Assembly: GCF_021917145.1 (NCBI RefSeq)
Contig: NW_025814042.1
Span: forward strand, 124,001 to 188,000
DNA from: Hypomesus transpacificus
Lineage: Eukaryota; Chordata; Actinopteri; Osmeriformes; Osmeridae
Direction of reading: 5' to 3'
Length of the DNA: 64,000 bases
Each line of letters begins with the position of its first letter. Position 1 is the first letter of the stretch. The translations under genes were made by a program, and so were the position numbers. Shown here one piece after another: positions 23,721-34,390 of this stretch. Below the pieces are notes generated by a model that ran no database searches, was not told the origin of the DNA, and was given only the letters and a program-made list of their open reading frames with translations.

Positions 23721-25013
23721 TGCAAACATAAACACATTGACATGTTATAAGCATTACAAGTAGGAATATGAGTAACACACATTAAATAATTATTGTTCTT
23801 ACATTTCATTCCTATGGCTTATGGGTATTGTCGTAAAGCATGAACTTCGGCATGAACATGGAAAGAAGTAATGTATATATTTGTCTCACAAACACCGAGG
23901 CAGGTAGCAAGCAGAGAGCGTAGGCAGGCAGATGGAGAGTTGGGGTGAGTGGGATGTTTCTTTGGGACACAAGAAAGTGCAATATTAGAACACTTTGAAT
24001 ATAAATAGTAGATAATAGACTCGGAAGTACAAGGAGGCCAGGAACGTAGGTACCAGGTTGTAAAAACAACGATCTGGCGGTGAGTGGAGGGCAAACCAGG
24101 GTATGTCACCGCAAGTTATTGGGAAACTGGACCGCAGGTGTGGATGTTGTGCAGGTAGGGTGGACTGGATCACTGGAGCCTGGAGATTCACACAAACACA
24201 GACAAACAGAAAGACACAAACAGAAAGACAGGCAGAGCCTGTGGAGGGCGTAACACAGGTAGACAGAGGTAGGTGGACACAGGTATACACAGGTACGTCC
24301 TGACAAATTATTAAAATAGGCAGTAAGGCAAGGATATGGTGAGGTAGTAATATGGTGAGGTAATAAGGATATCGATATCGTTTCCAGAAAATGCGTGACT
24401 TCAGCTGCAAGTAAGAAAAGATAAAAAATACTATACAATAAATGTCATACCTAGCAAGCTATGAGATGTAAAAAGGACCACGCCAGCAAAGATAAACATT
24501 GGTCTGAGTCCAATGAAAGTGCACCGGTTCATGACCTTGCATGACATAACGTTAGACTAGCTAACTAGCTAGCACAGTGTATTAGCTTATTTTTGCAGTT
24601 TACAAAGTCAATTAATTTATATTGGTGATGCAAAGCACCGGGCAATGTACGTCAAACATAATAACATTAAACCAACCTAAAAAATAAAATAAAAACTTTA
24701 TAGTAGGATAGTATCTTAAATATATGTTTACCTCATCGATAATAGCTTACCTTTTCAGTACGAGAGAGCGGAGGTTTGGGTGACAAGAAGTAGTTCCAGC
24801 CAGATATTGAGCGTCAAACTTTTAGGCGACTTGTGTGTAATAATAAAATTACAATAATGTTGGATAATTTATAGGTTTTGCTGTCAGTGCATTTGACATG
24901 ATTGCTTCCATGCGCTTAAAATTATGATTAAAATTAAATGATATCCCTCCCCCGATGGATTTTTTTTTTCTTTTTTTTTTTATGCATATAGGCCTACCTT
25001 TTTAGATCGGTTT

Positions 25014-25402
25014 ATTTGGTATCAGTCCATTTTATAAATAACTTTTATGTCCTCAAATAAGGTTTATGTCATTTATAACGTTTATGTCTTGGATATAACA
25101 AAAAAAATAATGTTGAAAGCACATCGGCCGGATTTTTACGAAATCACCCAACTTATTATGGTGACGTTTCGTAAAAATCCGAAAGCCGCTCATCAAAATC
25201 TATGGGAGACCTAATGCGTCAAAATACGACGCCATAGTTCACAATTTTCTACGGGAAAAGCCTAACATATTAACGTGGAAGTCAATGGGCGTCCCTAGGC
25301 GTCAAAAAACGTCGAAAAAGGCGTCCCCCGGCGTCGGTATAGTGACGCCAAAGGGCTCTGCCCAAGCGTCAATATTTGACGAGTTGGGATGAGACTGGGT
25401 TG
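25014..25402 (-). promoter_or_regulatory. right TIR of the KDZ transposon
   Basis: Inverse of 6964-7360 with the same GACGC clusters and 15 bp internal inverted repeat. The match ends where the left copy reaches the transposase ATG; here AT-rich sequence follows instead. It probably holds the promoter of the minus-strand gene. Confidence 0.85.
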
Positions 25403-25609
25403 CATGACAACTTAGCTCAAAGCACATATCATTGGTTAAGGGGTTACTGGGAGGGGGAAATAAATGTATCGTCAGCAACGGCAGCCATTGTTTTCCGAGG
25501 CGGAGCTAGAGCGGATACCATGGGAGATTGCCTACAGTAGATTTACAGCCTCGAATTGAAATCGGAGACGATATTATCAGTAAAGACAAATTTCTTAATG
25601 TGTTGTCAA

Positions 25610-26008
25610 TATTGTCAATTAAAAGTCTAAACTTTTTACTTACGAAGAATTTGTTTGTGGGAGTGACGCAAATTTTTTAGGAAAGAATTACGTACAGGCA
25701 GCTATGACGGTAGTAGTAGCACTGTTAAGCCTCGATTTGAGCAGATTTCTAGAAAACTTGGAAAAACAACATAAACTTACTAGATTATGTACACTGTAAG
25801 GTAAATGCACATGCCTTGTTTGGCCAATTCGGTCGATTGTGGAAGAAACTCAAACGTTTTTTAGTTATCGAGAGGAGTATCCAGCCATAGCGCTAGCTAC
25901 TTTTGGGGGAGGAGAATTATGGTTTTCCCTATGTTTCCACTAGTCACTAGAATGGTCATAACTTTTAATCAAAATATGATATTTCTAATCTGTCTTCTGT
26001 TCTACAAG
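25610..26008 (+). repeat. dispersed block, inverse of 48666-49095
   Basis: About 400 bp matches 48666-49095 on the other strand with moderate divergence. The match stops at the splice acceptor before the hAT exon at 26009, so the shared block is mostly intron or leader of a hAT family. Confidence 0.7.
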
Positions 26009-26159
26009 ACCCCAACAGTAACATCTTATCCCTGTCAGACAAAGTCAATGCTTTCATGAAAAAGCTGGAGCGTTGGGCAGCCCGTATCAAGAATGGCGAT
26101 TTCGAAATGTTCTCAGACCGACATGACTTTTTATCTGCAGATGCACTGTTCTATCGTGT
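26009..26159 (+). pseudogene. hAT transposase exon (ZBED5/SCAND3-like)
   Basis: The exon has an AG acceptor and GTAAGT donor. It encodes NILSLSDKVNAFMKKLERW and GDFEMFSDRHDFLSADALF, resembling the middle of hAT-type transposases and their domesticated relatives. A hAT-like right end follows at 26354-26367. No other exon is recognised on either side, so the gene is a remnant, perhaps split by the KDZ insertion. Confidence 0.6.
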
Positions 26160-26353
26160 GTAAGTTCTTGTTATAAATAAACTAGTCAACTTGTTTTTTT
26201 TCCTTTGATATAATTGTTTCTTGTTTGATTATTTTCCTTTCAGTTTGTACAATTGTGGGAACATGCAATAAACCGGTTTTAAAATAAGAAAAAAAATTAA
26301 TAGGGGGTCGCCAGACGTCACCACAGAATTTTGGGGGGTCGCCAGGGGAAAAG

Positions 26354-26367
26354 TTTGAGAACCGCTG
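26354..26367 (-). mobile_element. hAT-type right terminal sequence
   Basis: TTTGAGAACCGCTG, exact inverse of 6713-6726, preceded by GGGGTCGCCAGG. Confidence 0.65.
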
Positions 26368-27360
26368 GACTAGAAGACCAGTCATGCACTAATATTTTGA
26401 TTGCAAATGTGGGGGGATCCAGACAACAAGTTACATTGCGGCGACGCCCATGACTGTAGCTTACTACTACACACTGCCAGTGGGTGAGCCAGTCTGTGAC
26501 TTAGAGGCTAACGTCAAAACAAGACGCAGTCTCACTCAAATTCCAAGTTTTACACAAATCTCAAAAATATGCTGACCCGCTGGCTGTCTTCACAATCGCC
26601 ATATCTTTAAAACACTGCTCTCCATTTGGATGTAGAATTGACCCTGGTACGTAATTAAGAAAATACTCATTAGACGCAGATTGACAACACTGTTGTCCAC
26701 GAGTGTCAACATTCATTGACAACACTGTTGTTGCTGCCGCAATAGTCAATGGAGGCTGACGGGGCTCTCACGTAGCAAACAAATCAAAGTTTTTACAGCA
26801 ACCTACATCATAATCTCACCACCTGGCTTCACAATAGTCATATCGTCATAAAATGTCCCTCTTTCCTTTTTTTCGTGTAAAATTGAACTATAAAATTAGC
26901 TACTAAAAATACTATTATAACGCTTCCTAGCATGGCTGCCGCCTAAAAGACTAGGCGGTCTCACGGGCGACCCGCACTCGCTCAAATTACAAAGACTTTG
27001 ACGACCTAAATCAAACATCCGAGATTGCAGTTCCACTTGAAATCGCTTTCTCAACAAAGCCAAATGGTTGGGATTTTTTGGGGTGGGATTTTTCACTCGT
27101 AATCCAAGCTCCATTTTACGTGCTAGAAAGTCTCTATCACGTTGTATCCATGCGTCGTTGCTAACGTGTGTTGACGTGGTGACGTAGCTAGCACAGATTA
27201 CCCTTCGTCGACTAAAGGCACTTTGACTCCACAAAAACGTTGTAACCTCCTAAACTGTGCAACGGAACGTAAATACAAATACAAGCAACTCAATGGCGAC
27301 CAAGACATTTTGACACAGGCATTGTGTATGTAGTCCAAATATTGACAAAGTTTAAGGGGG
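26368..27360. other. no gene recognised
   Basis: Mixed repeat-like DNA. The first ~90 bp is the inverse of the repeat end near 5163. Open frames near 26560-27230 on the minus strand show no recognised domain. Confidence 0.45.
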
Positions 27361-27399
27361 GCAAAAAGACTAATAATAATAACTAGAAAAGGCTGTTCC

Positions 27400-28200
27400 T
27401 GCGAAACAGCAGTAAGAATGCTGAAAACCTTAATGGGGATAGCTGACCATGCTAAAAAAGCTGAAAATTCTGAAAATGTTCAGAAAGTTATAATCTGAAA
27501 CTTCAAAGCAACCGAAAGGTATTTTAAATAGGGGCTGGAGCTGGACGAAGGCATAAAACTACAGAAAAGAGAAGAAAAATGCTAAACAAAGTGAAAAAAA
27601 TCAGAAAGAAGAGAAACAATGCAAAAACATTTAGCAAAACAATATTTGCTGGAGTTTCAAAAGGCCTGAAATGTATGTTAGAAAGGACCTGCAGCAAGAT
27701 TAAGGCAGAAAAGTACAGAAAATAGAAAAAAAATGCAAAAGTACTGGCAGTTGGAAGATACTGCTGTGAAAGTTTTTTTTGAAAGGACCCGGAGCCAGAT
27801 GAAGGCATAAAACAGAAGAAAAGAAGGAGAAAAATGCAAACAAAAAGGGGAACATTTCAGAAAGATGAGCTGCAGGAAAATGTGAAAATTGAGCAGAAAA
27901 CCAGTTGCTGAAGTCTGGGTTGAACGAATTTGAAGGTAAAAGGACAACACTGGAATGACTTGAACTTGCTGGAAAAAAGGCAGAATTTATTAAATTGCTG
28001 AAAAAAAGTTATAAGTCTTAGCAGAAAAAGTTGAAGGTTTAGAGATGAATTATGTTCATATTTTGAATTATTTTTCAATCCTTAAAAATTAAGATGCTGA
28101 ATAAATTGAGAAAAGGGAAAAATTAGCAGAAATGTAGTTGCTGGAACTCTTTTCAGAGCTGGAAAGTACTTGTGGAAGGACTTGGAGCTGAATTAGCATT
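27400..28200 (+). repeat. degenerate purine-rich tandem repeat
   Basis: Units of roughly 110-130 bp recur with phrases such as GGAGCTGGACGAAGGCATAAAA, GGACCCGGAGCCAGATGAAG and CTTGGAGCTGAATTAGC. The plus strand is strongly A/G-biased. The long minus-strand frames here are a by-product of that bias. Confidence 0.6.
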
Positions 28201-28213
28201 GAAAAACAAACTA

Positions 28214-28330
28214 CTGTAAGTAAGTAAGTAAGATTTTATTTATATAGCACTTTTAATACAAAAATTGCAGCTCAAAGTGCTTTACATAAAATCAACAAAA
28301 ACAATAATACAAGTGTAAGTGTAACAAAAT
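28214..28330 (-). mobile_element. LINE 3'-end-like fragment
   Basis: TAAG microsatellite next to TTTATTTATATAGCACTTTT and AAAGTGCTTTACAT, the form of many teleost LINE 3' ends in reverse orientation. No coding part. Confidence 0.5.
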
Positions 28331-31300
28331 ACTGTAAAACATGTAAAAAAAGAATAGTGCTGAGCAATAGACCAATTTAGTGTTAAGAAGTTCAACTGTT
28401 AAACAAATATATATTTAAAGAAGCCAATATGACCATTGGTATGTACTCTGATATTAGAAGGAAAGGAATAAATGAACGCTTAAACTGGACCAAGTCCAGT
28501 AAGATTAATGATGGTTCAGTTTTTATGAAGGCAACACAATAATTGTTTTTTAAAGCATTAGAAAAATGTTAATAAAATATTAACAATACAACCGATTTTT
28601 TTTTAATCGGGAGGTATATTTTTTGATTATTACAAAAACATCAATAACACTTCACAAAGTAGTTGGAAAAACAGAAATTACAAGGTTCAGTCATGTTCTG
28701 TTATGGATTTCAAATAATGTCCATTATTATGTGATATGTTATGATATATTACAACAATAATATTATTAATCAAATGTATAGTCTTATGTTAATCTTTAAA
28801 ACTTGCAGAATTACTAATATGAATATTAGTTATAATACAAATTATTCCCAAACCAAAATACCAGCTGATACCCCACACTAAGACAGGATTCACTCAATTG
28901 TGTGTTCCATTTCAAAAGTGTGTTTCTTCATCCCTGTGCAATTTTTGGGGTTCTTTAGAATGGCCAAATAAAATGTTCTATAAACTGTTCTGCTATCATT
29001 AGTTTCCATATGGTGGAAGGTTTTTACTTATTAAATAATAACCTGATCATCAATGCAGGTGGCCGTGATGGAGAGCATTCCCAAATGTCAGAAATGCTCT
29101 CCATAATGAGTCAACACAACATGAGTGTGGGTCCTGTCTTATTCCTTTTATAATTGCCACTAAATCCATCCAATCCACTTATTTCATGTGTACATTTATA
29201 TGTGATCACTGAAGAGGTCAGTTTATTTAGTTTAACTACGTCATTGTTTCAGTGATAACCAAAATACAGGAAAACATGATGGAGAACAAAAGAAGACACA
29301 TTTTTGTCAAAGGACAAATTTCAATAAATAAAATAAAAAGTTTTAGTTTGGATTGAAGTAGTTCTATGTGAGTATGTTCCTAGAGTATTTCTTTATGTCT
29401 CACCCTAAAACTGTTGGATGTATTAAATAAGAAAAAACAAATAACACAAAGAAGATAAACAAATAAATTAGTACAAAACTAAATTCACATTATTGGTTTC
29501 TGTGATCGTATTGAAAGGCAGGGCTGAGCAATGTAAGTCACCAACACACTAAACCTGCTCAGACATCCTGTGTCATTTGCATTATTAATTATTTTCTGTG
29601 GTTTTATGGTAACCAAGTTTGAATTTAGTCCTTCTTTCTTAGTGAATAAAACAAGGCATAGAATATGTGAGTTATGGTAATAACTGTGTCTTTACCTAAC
29701 TCACATGGTAAATATGAGTTGGTTATTACTGTTTGTTTATCGGTTTCCAAAAATACACTGTTTCTAAGTGTTTTATTGAACACTGATAAACAAAGACATA
29801 ACAATTACAATGACTTTCAGTTTTGTTCAACCGTATCTCTTTTCACATGGTGAGGTTTATTTTCTGTGTGTGAGTCCTGTCTTATTCCTGCTATAAGTAC
29901 GACTAAACCAGTTCTCTCTGGTGTGCTCATGAGTACATTTGTACATGATATCTGAAGTAGTCAAAGTTTCTAGTGAACAGTGACCAGATATGAGGACACA
30001 TGATGGAGAAAAACACTAATGCATTGTTCTGAAACATTAAATAAACATTCACATTTACACAGATGGACAGGATAAAATGTTACTCAAGAGTCCTCCATTT
30101 TGTCCACATTTCACTTTTATGTGGATGCTGTTTGTTGAATCTGATGGTGCAAACTAAAGAGTTAAAGGAGCACAGAGTCAATGTGAAGATGTAAAGTATT
30201 CTCACCATGTGACCTTTTTCACTTTCACTGGCTGCTGAACTGCTGCTTCCATGTAACTGCTCAGTGTTCGCTGCAACACTGGAAAGATAGGTACAGTCCT
30301 TCAAGAGGAAACCCGGAGTATTTTTACCTTTGAGCCTCATTACAAAGGCCTGATGCTGCACAGAGGACCTGCTGCAGCTTTAGCTGACGCAGTGGGACCT
30401 CCTCTCTCCTGATGCAAATCATCCTCACAGATGACAGCTAAATAACACAGTAAAGCACTTATTAATGTAGTTAGAATGAAACATGTCACAGTGACAGCTT
30501 TTATTTAGTAAAACATTTATAATACTGGTTTGATTAAACAATAAACCTACAGAAGATCAGTGCACACATTGTAATTATTGGGAATGTTGATTAAAGTTAG
30601 TGTATCAGTGTGTTACTGTGATGAACAGAATCAACATACTTGCACAATTTTCCCCTCCATCGTGAGGAGGCCCTTTATGGATGTGTGTGAAGACGGGAAA
30701 CAGACATGTGACCACCAACCAAAGAGTCAACAGCAGTTTGTCTCTACTGGAGAGGAAGATGATGTAAGCATGAAGGTTGAACTGATCCTGAGGAGAAGAC
30801 AAATATATAGTCATGAACTTTAGTCTTTAAAATCACAAGCTGAAAGGTCACATGATGCATGATAAGTTTATACCTTGAACAGTGCTGCAGAACACAGACC
30901 ATCCCCTGTCAGTGAGATTTAACATGTGGATGTTTCAGAAGTGTTGATGATAACTTTCTGTTCATCTGTACGGGTCTCAGCTATGAAGGATTTACAGGAA
31001 AGGAAGGCCTACAGAAAGACAATGGAACTGGGAATTAGCATACTCAGAGTAATGAAGTTAATATTTTGTATTTCCAAAGAGAAGATCTCCACTCTACCCT
31101 CTGAAAGCTGAGAAGAACCCTGGTCACTGGCAGGAGGAGGACATGTCTCTGTATGATGCAGCAGTGCTGAGTTCACTGTTGCTGGTGGTCTGAGGCAGCA
31201 TGATTTGTGTTTTTTCCCAGGGTCAGCCAGGTGAGGGTTAACAGTGTCCATTTATGCTCTGCTTTGAAGGAAGACTGGGATGGCAGGATGCAGAAGATTT

Positions 31301-32040
31301 CTCTGTGATGGGTCTGGTTTGGACTGACAGTTCATGAAGATGATGTTGAAGTGTGTGTTGTTGTTCTGGAGTTGGTGCTGAAGGATGTTGTCATGAAGGA
31401 TACAGGAGAACATGTCTCCTGTCTGGAGGAAACAAAGCTAAACATCTAAACAGTTTTAGTTATAGTAGAGTTATAGTTCTTTGACCGGCCACCCCACCCC
31501 CAACCCACTTTGCCCTCCACCCCAGTGGGGTATCAGCTGGTGTTATTGGTACATCAGAAAGCATGTGCTGCACCTAGAGCTCATGCTTTCTGATGGTAAA
31601 TGTAGCAGCTTTTATAGAGCTGCTCAGACAGTGGTGGCCTGTGCATTTATCAATCCTGACTCAACCCACCCAAATAAATGCACAGGCCACAACGTGTTGA
31701 AGATAGAGGTCATATAAATGTATTTATATTATTATACCTATTATCATTTTAATATATTATCATCAATTGATTCATTATAACTTATATGTGTCATATTAAT
31801 TAAATTAAGTATTATATCAGGTGTAAATAATCTTTTATGAGGTGAAACCTTAAATATTGAGAAAACTTACAGTATCTGGGAAAAATTCATTATCTGATTC
31901 TGTTAAATATCAATAGCATTTTCTGATAAAACTTTTCTTAATACTTATCTAAAGAAAACATTACTATCTCTTCACCAAAAATACAAACCTCAGGCAGTAA
32001 TTCTTTACATTTTTTATGATTTTTAAGACTCACCGACCTC
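28331..32040. other. no gene recognised; diverged internal duplication
   Basis: AT-rich non-coding DNA. About 170 bp near 29125-29310 reappears in diverged direct form near 29868-30030 (shared phrase CCTGTCTTATTCC). Minus-strand open frames at 30080-30361 and 31240-31440 have hydrophobic stretches and possible splice sites but no domain I can name. They may be non-coding flank of the Helentron or captured host sequence. Confidence 0.4.
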
Positions 32041-32041
32041 T

Positions 32042-32515
32042 TCATGGTTCACTGGTGGACAGGACACAGAACACTGGGTTGTGATAGCTGTAATACGTCC
32101 TCATGACCCCTGAATGGAGACATCTCTGTGGCTGGGAAATGAAAATGAGATCAAGCAGTGTGTTCTTGTCTGTGGTGGCAGAGGTGATCAGCTGTACATA
32201 TCCCTTAGACTGAAACAGATCTAGAATTGGCTTTGCTGACCCGAGTACCTGATTCTCATTGAAGTCTCCACACACAATAACAGGGTGACAGTCCAACACC
32301 TCAAGTGCATCCAAAAGGCTTACCAGGTTTTCCAGGAACGGTCTCAGACTGTAGTCAGGAGGTCTGTACACAGCTGCAATCACTGCACAGAATGGAGCCT
32401 CAACCTTCAAAGCCACAAACTCAAGATCAGTCACATTATGCAAATACTGTCTTTCACGCACCTGAATGTGGTTTCTCACATAAACAGCAACTCCACCACC
32501 TCCTTTGCTGGCCAT
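32042..32515 (-). pseudogene. EEP (APE-like) endonuclease fragment of a Helentron
   Basis: 157 codons matching the middle and end of the exonuclease-endonuclease-phosphatase fold: GGGVAVYVRNH, AAVYRPPDYS, VIVCGDFNEN (Asp84, Asn86) and LLDLIFIS. The final active-site motif, usually S-D-H, reads S-Y-H (residues 143-145), so a catalytic Asp is replaced. The N-terminal third, with the metal-binding Glu, is missing. Such endonucleases sit at the C-terminus of Helentron proteins and are related to those of LINEs. Confidence 0.8.
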
Positions 32516-32581
32516 CTGAGGATATATAGTGTAGGACGCGTGTCTGTTGCGTTTGTGTTCAGATTCAGGAGCAAGATTACA

Positions 32582-34390
32582 CTATTCATCAATCACATGG
32601 TCTCTGCTCTCTTCAAACTCTACAAGTGCATTCTCAATCTCCTCAGTGTTTTTCTCATATTTGTCTCTGTTTGTTTTGACAATATGTTTCACACTCTCAG
32701 GACGGTTTGAGCCTGGTAGCTGGACCCAGCCAGAGTTGTAAAAAGAGTCGTAGGTTGGAAGATCGGCACTTCGTATTTCATACTCAGATCGGTGAGGAAG
32801 GTACAGTCTCAGTAATCTGACATAAAACTGCTCTGGGTGTTTCTCCTTTGAACAGTGGTAATATCTGATGACAGAGGGCTTATCATTTTTCCGCCTTTGG
32901 ACAAATCCCAGGTCATTCAGAAGTGGTAAAACGCCATCACGCTTTGAGTGGTCTGCACTGACAGACCTGCAGGTAGCAGCAAAATCAGCCAAGCACATCT
33001 CCTCATACTCTGGTGTCTCAGGTCTGGCTTTGTATTTGTCACTCAAACTTGTCATCCAGACATTACAAGACTCTGATGGGGTGTCCTCCAAGAATGACAT
33101 GGGGCGACTCATTTTCACAGGATTGTCATCAGTCGGAATGAACACAACACTGCGTGAACACTTTTTCATCTTCATTCCACATGCACGAGTCACACACTCC
33201 TGAGCACTGATCTCTCTCTTTTTTGAGTAAGCCTGCATGACAGCTCTCATCTCATCACACTCATTAACTCTGTCCATGTTGGAATTCTCCATGACTGTTT
33301 TCAGGTACTCTGACAGACCACTTTCCTTCTTTGTGATGTATTTAGTCAGACACTGTATACACGAGTAAGCATTCAGAATGAAAGACACATCGATGTTACT
33401 GTCCCAGGCTTTAAGCAGATGTGGGTTGTACCCGTTTATCCAGCAGTCTTTAGGATCACGCTTTAGGTGGATCGCAGTCTTTCTGTTCATACTCTGAAGG
33501 TACTGTTCATACTCTGCCAGTGTCAAGTTGCATTGAGAGAGGACCTGCTCTAGACTCAAGGAAGCAATTTCAGGTTCATTCAGCAGCTGCAGCAGAGGTC
33601 TGAGTTTGCTCTTTGCAGTTCCAGTGTTATCATCCTCACCAGGTCTTGTGATCATTGTGCTTGTGCAGGGTGGCTTTGGAAAACCAAACCGACAACCAGA
33701 GTTCACACTCTTGAAGCAGCTCCTAGTGTGGTTCTTACTGTGCTTCTGAACTTCAGAGACTTTCTGGTACAGTTCAGGTTGTGTTTCTGGGTCAGGTAGT
33801 TGTGCTGAGACGTATCTGCCTACAAAATCACACACAGTCTGATCATCACAAACATTCAGTTCAGGTGCTCCATCAATCCAAAGCATTCCATGAATATGTG
33901 GACTTCCTCTGTGCTGAAACTCTACTCTGTAGAAAAAGTCAATCACTTTCCCCAGTGGCTGAGCATCTGAGAGCAGCAGATCTCTGAATAGTGCCTCAAC
34001 ACGCTTATCAAACAAACGCATGCATGTGACAGGGTTGGATCGCAGAATCTGACATTTAGCAGTCCAGTCAAGTGATTCAAAATCTACCTCTTCACCTTGC
34101 TGTCTCTTTATTGCTTCAATCACTTCAGGCAATCTGAATTCAGCAGCTGAAAATGTGCAGAAGAATGTCGGAGTTCCCAACTGTCTGATCATGGCAAACA
34201 GATCTTTTGTGGTTTTCTCCCAGTATACTGGAGTCCCTCTCAGTGGCTGCATGAATCTGATTGCATCCTTATTTCTCACCAGTTTCTCAACCTCTCTTTT
34301 GTCTTGTAACATGCCTGAGGTTATCATGCGTCCATCTCTGGTCATAGTTTTACCTTTCCTCAGCTGTATCATCATGCTGTTATTAGGCAT
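32582..34390 (-). pseudogene. Helitron Rep (HUH endonuclease) domain, 602 aa frame
   Basis: Rolling-circle initiator of a Helitron. [13 protein letters not shown] carries the HUH histidines (165 and 167). [12 protein letters not shown] and the Tyr at 342 lie where Helitron catalytic tyrosines occur. A FGFPKPP segment and a Cys/His-rich stretch (about 220-245) are also family-like. Rep nicks one DNA strand and starts rolling-circle transposition. The frame stops at 32582 before any helicase motif, and its start is continuous in another phase with the preceding frame, so the protein is not intact. Confidence 0.85.

Larger units (their letters stand above)
6964..25402. mobile_element. 18.4 kb KDZ-type DNA transposon with long TIRs and 7 bp TSD
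   Basis: The left terminal inverted repeat is 6964-7360 and the right one is 25014-25402. They begin CAACCCAGTCTCATCCC and, read in opposite directions, show about eight substitutions plus one 8 bp length difference. CATGACA occurs directly outside both ends (6957-6963 and 25403-25409), which is the mark of one integration event. Inside are a KDZ transposase gene (+) at the left, a second spliced gene (-) at the right, and several nested insertions: L2, a TTAA element, MITEs and a SINE. KDZ transposases are RNase-H-fold cut-and-paste enzymes. The element's own length without later insertions would be roughly 10-13 kb. Whether 7 bp is the normal duplication length for this lineage I cannot say. 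Confidence 0.85.

Noticed and set aside
6705-26375. Claiming a proven single hAT insertion
   Set aside because: Terminal sequences match, but the 8 bp flanks agree at only four positions; kept as a possibility only.
30080-31440. Captured immune-receptor exons on the minus strand
   Set aside because: Hydrophobic stretches and possible splice sites occur, but no immunoglobulin or other domain motif could be pinned down.
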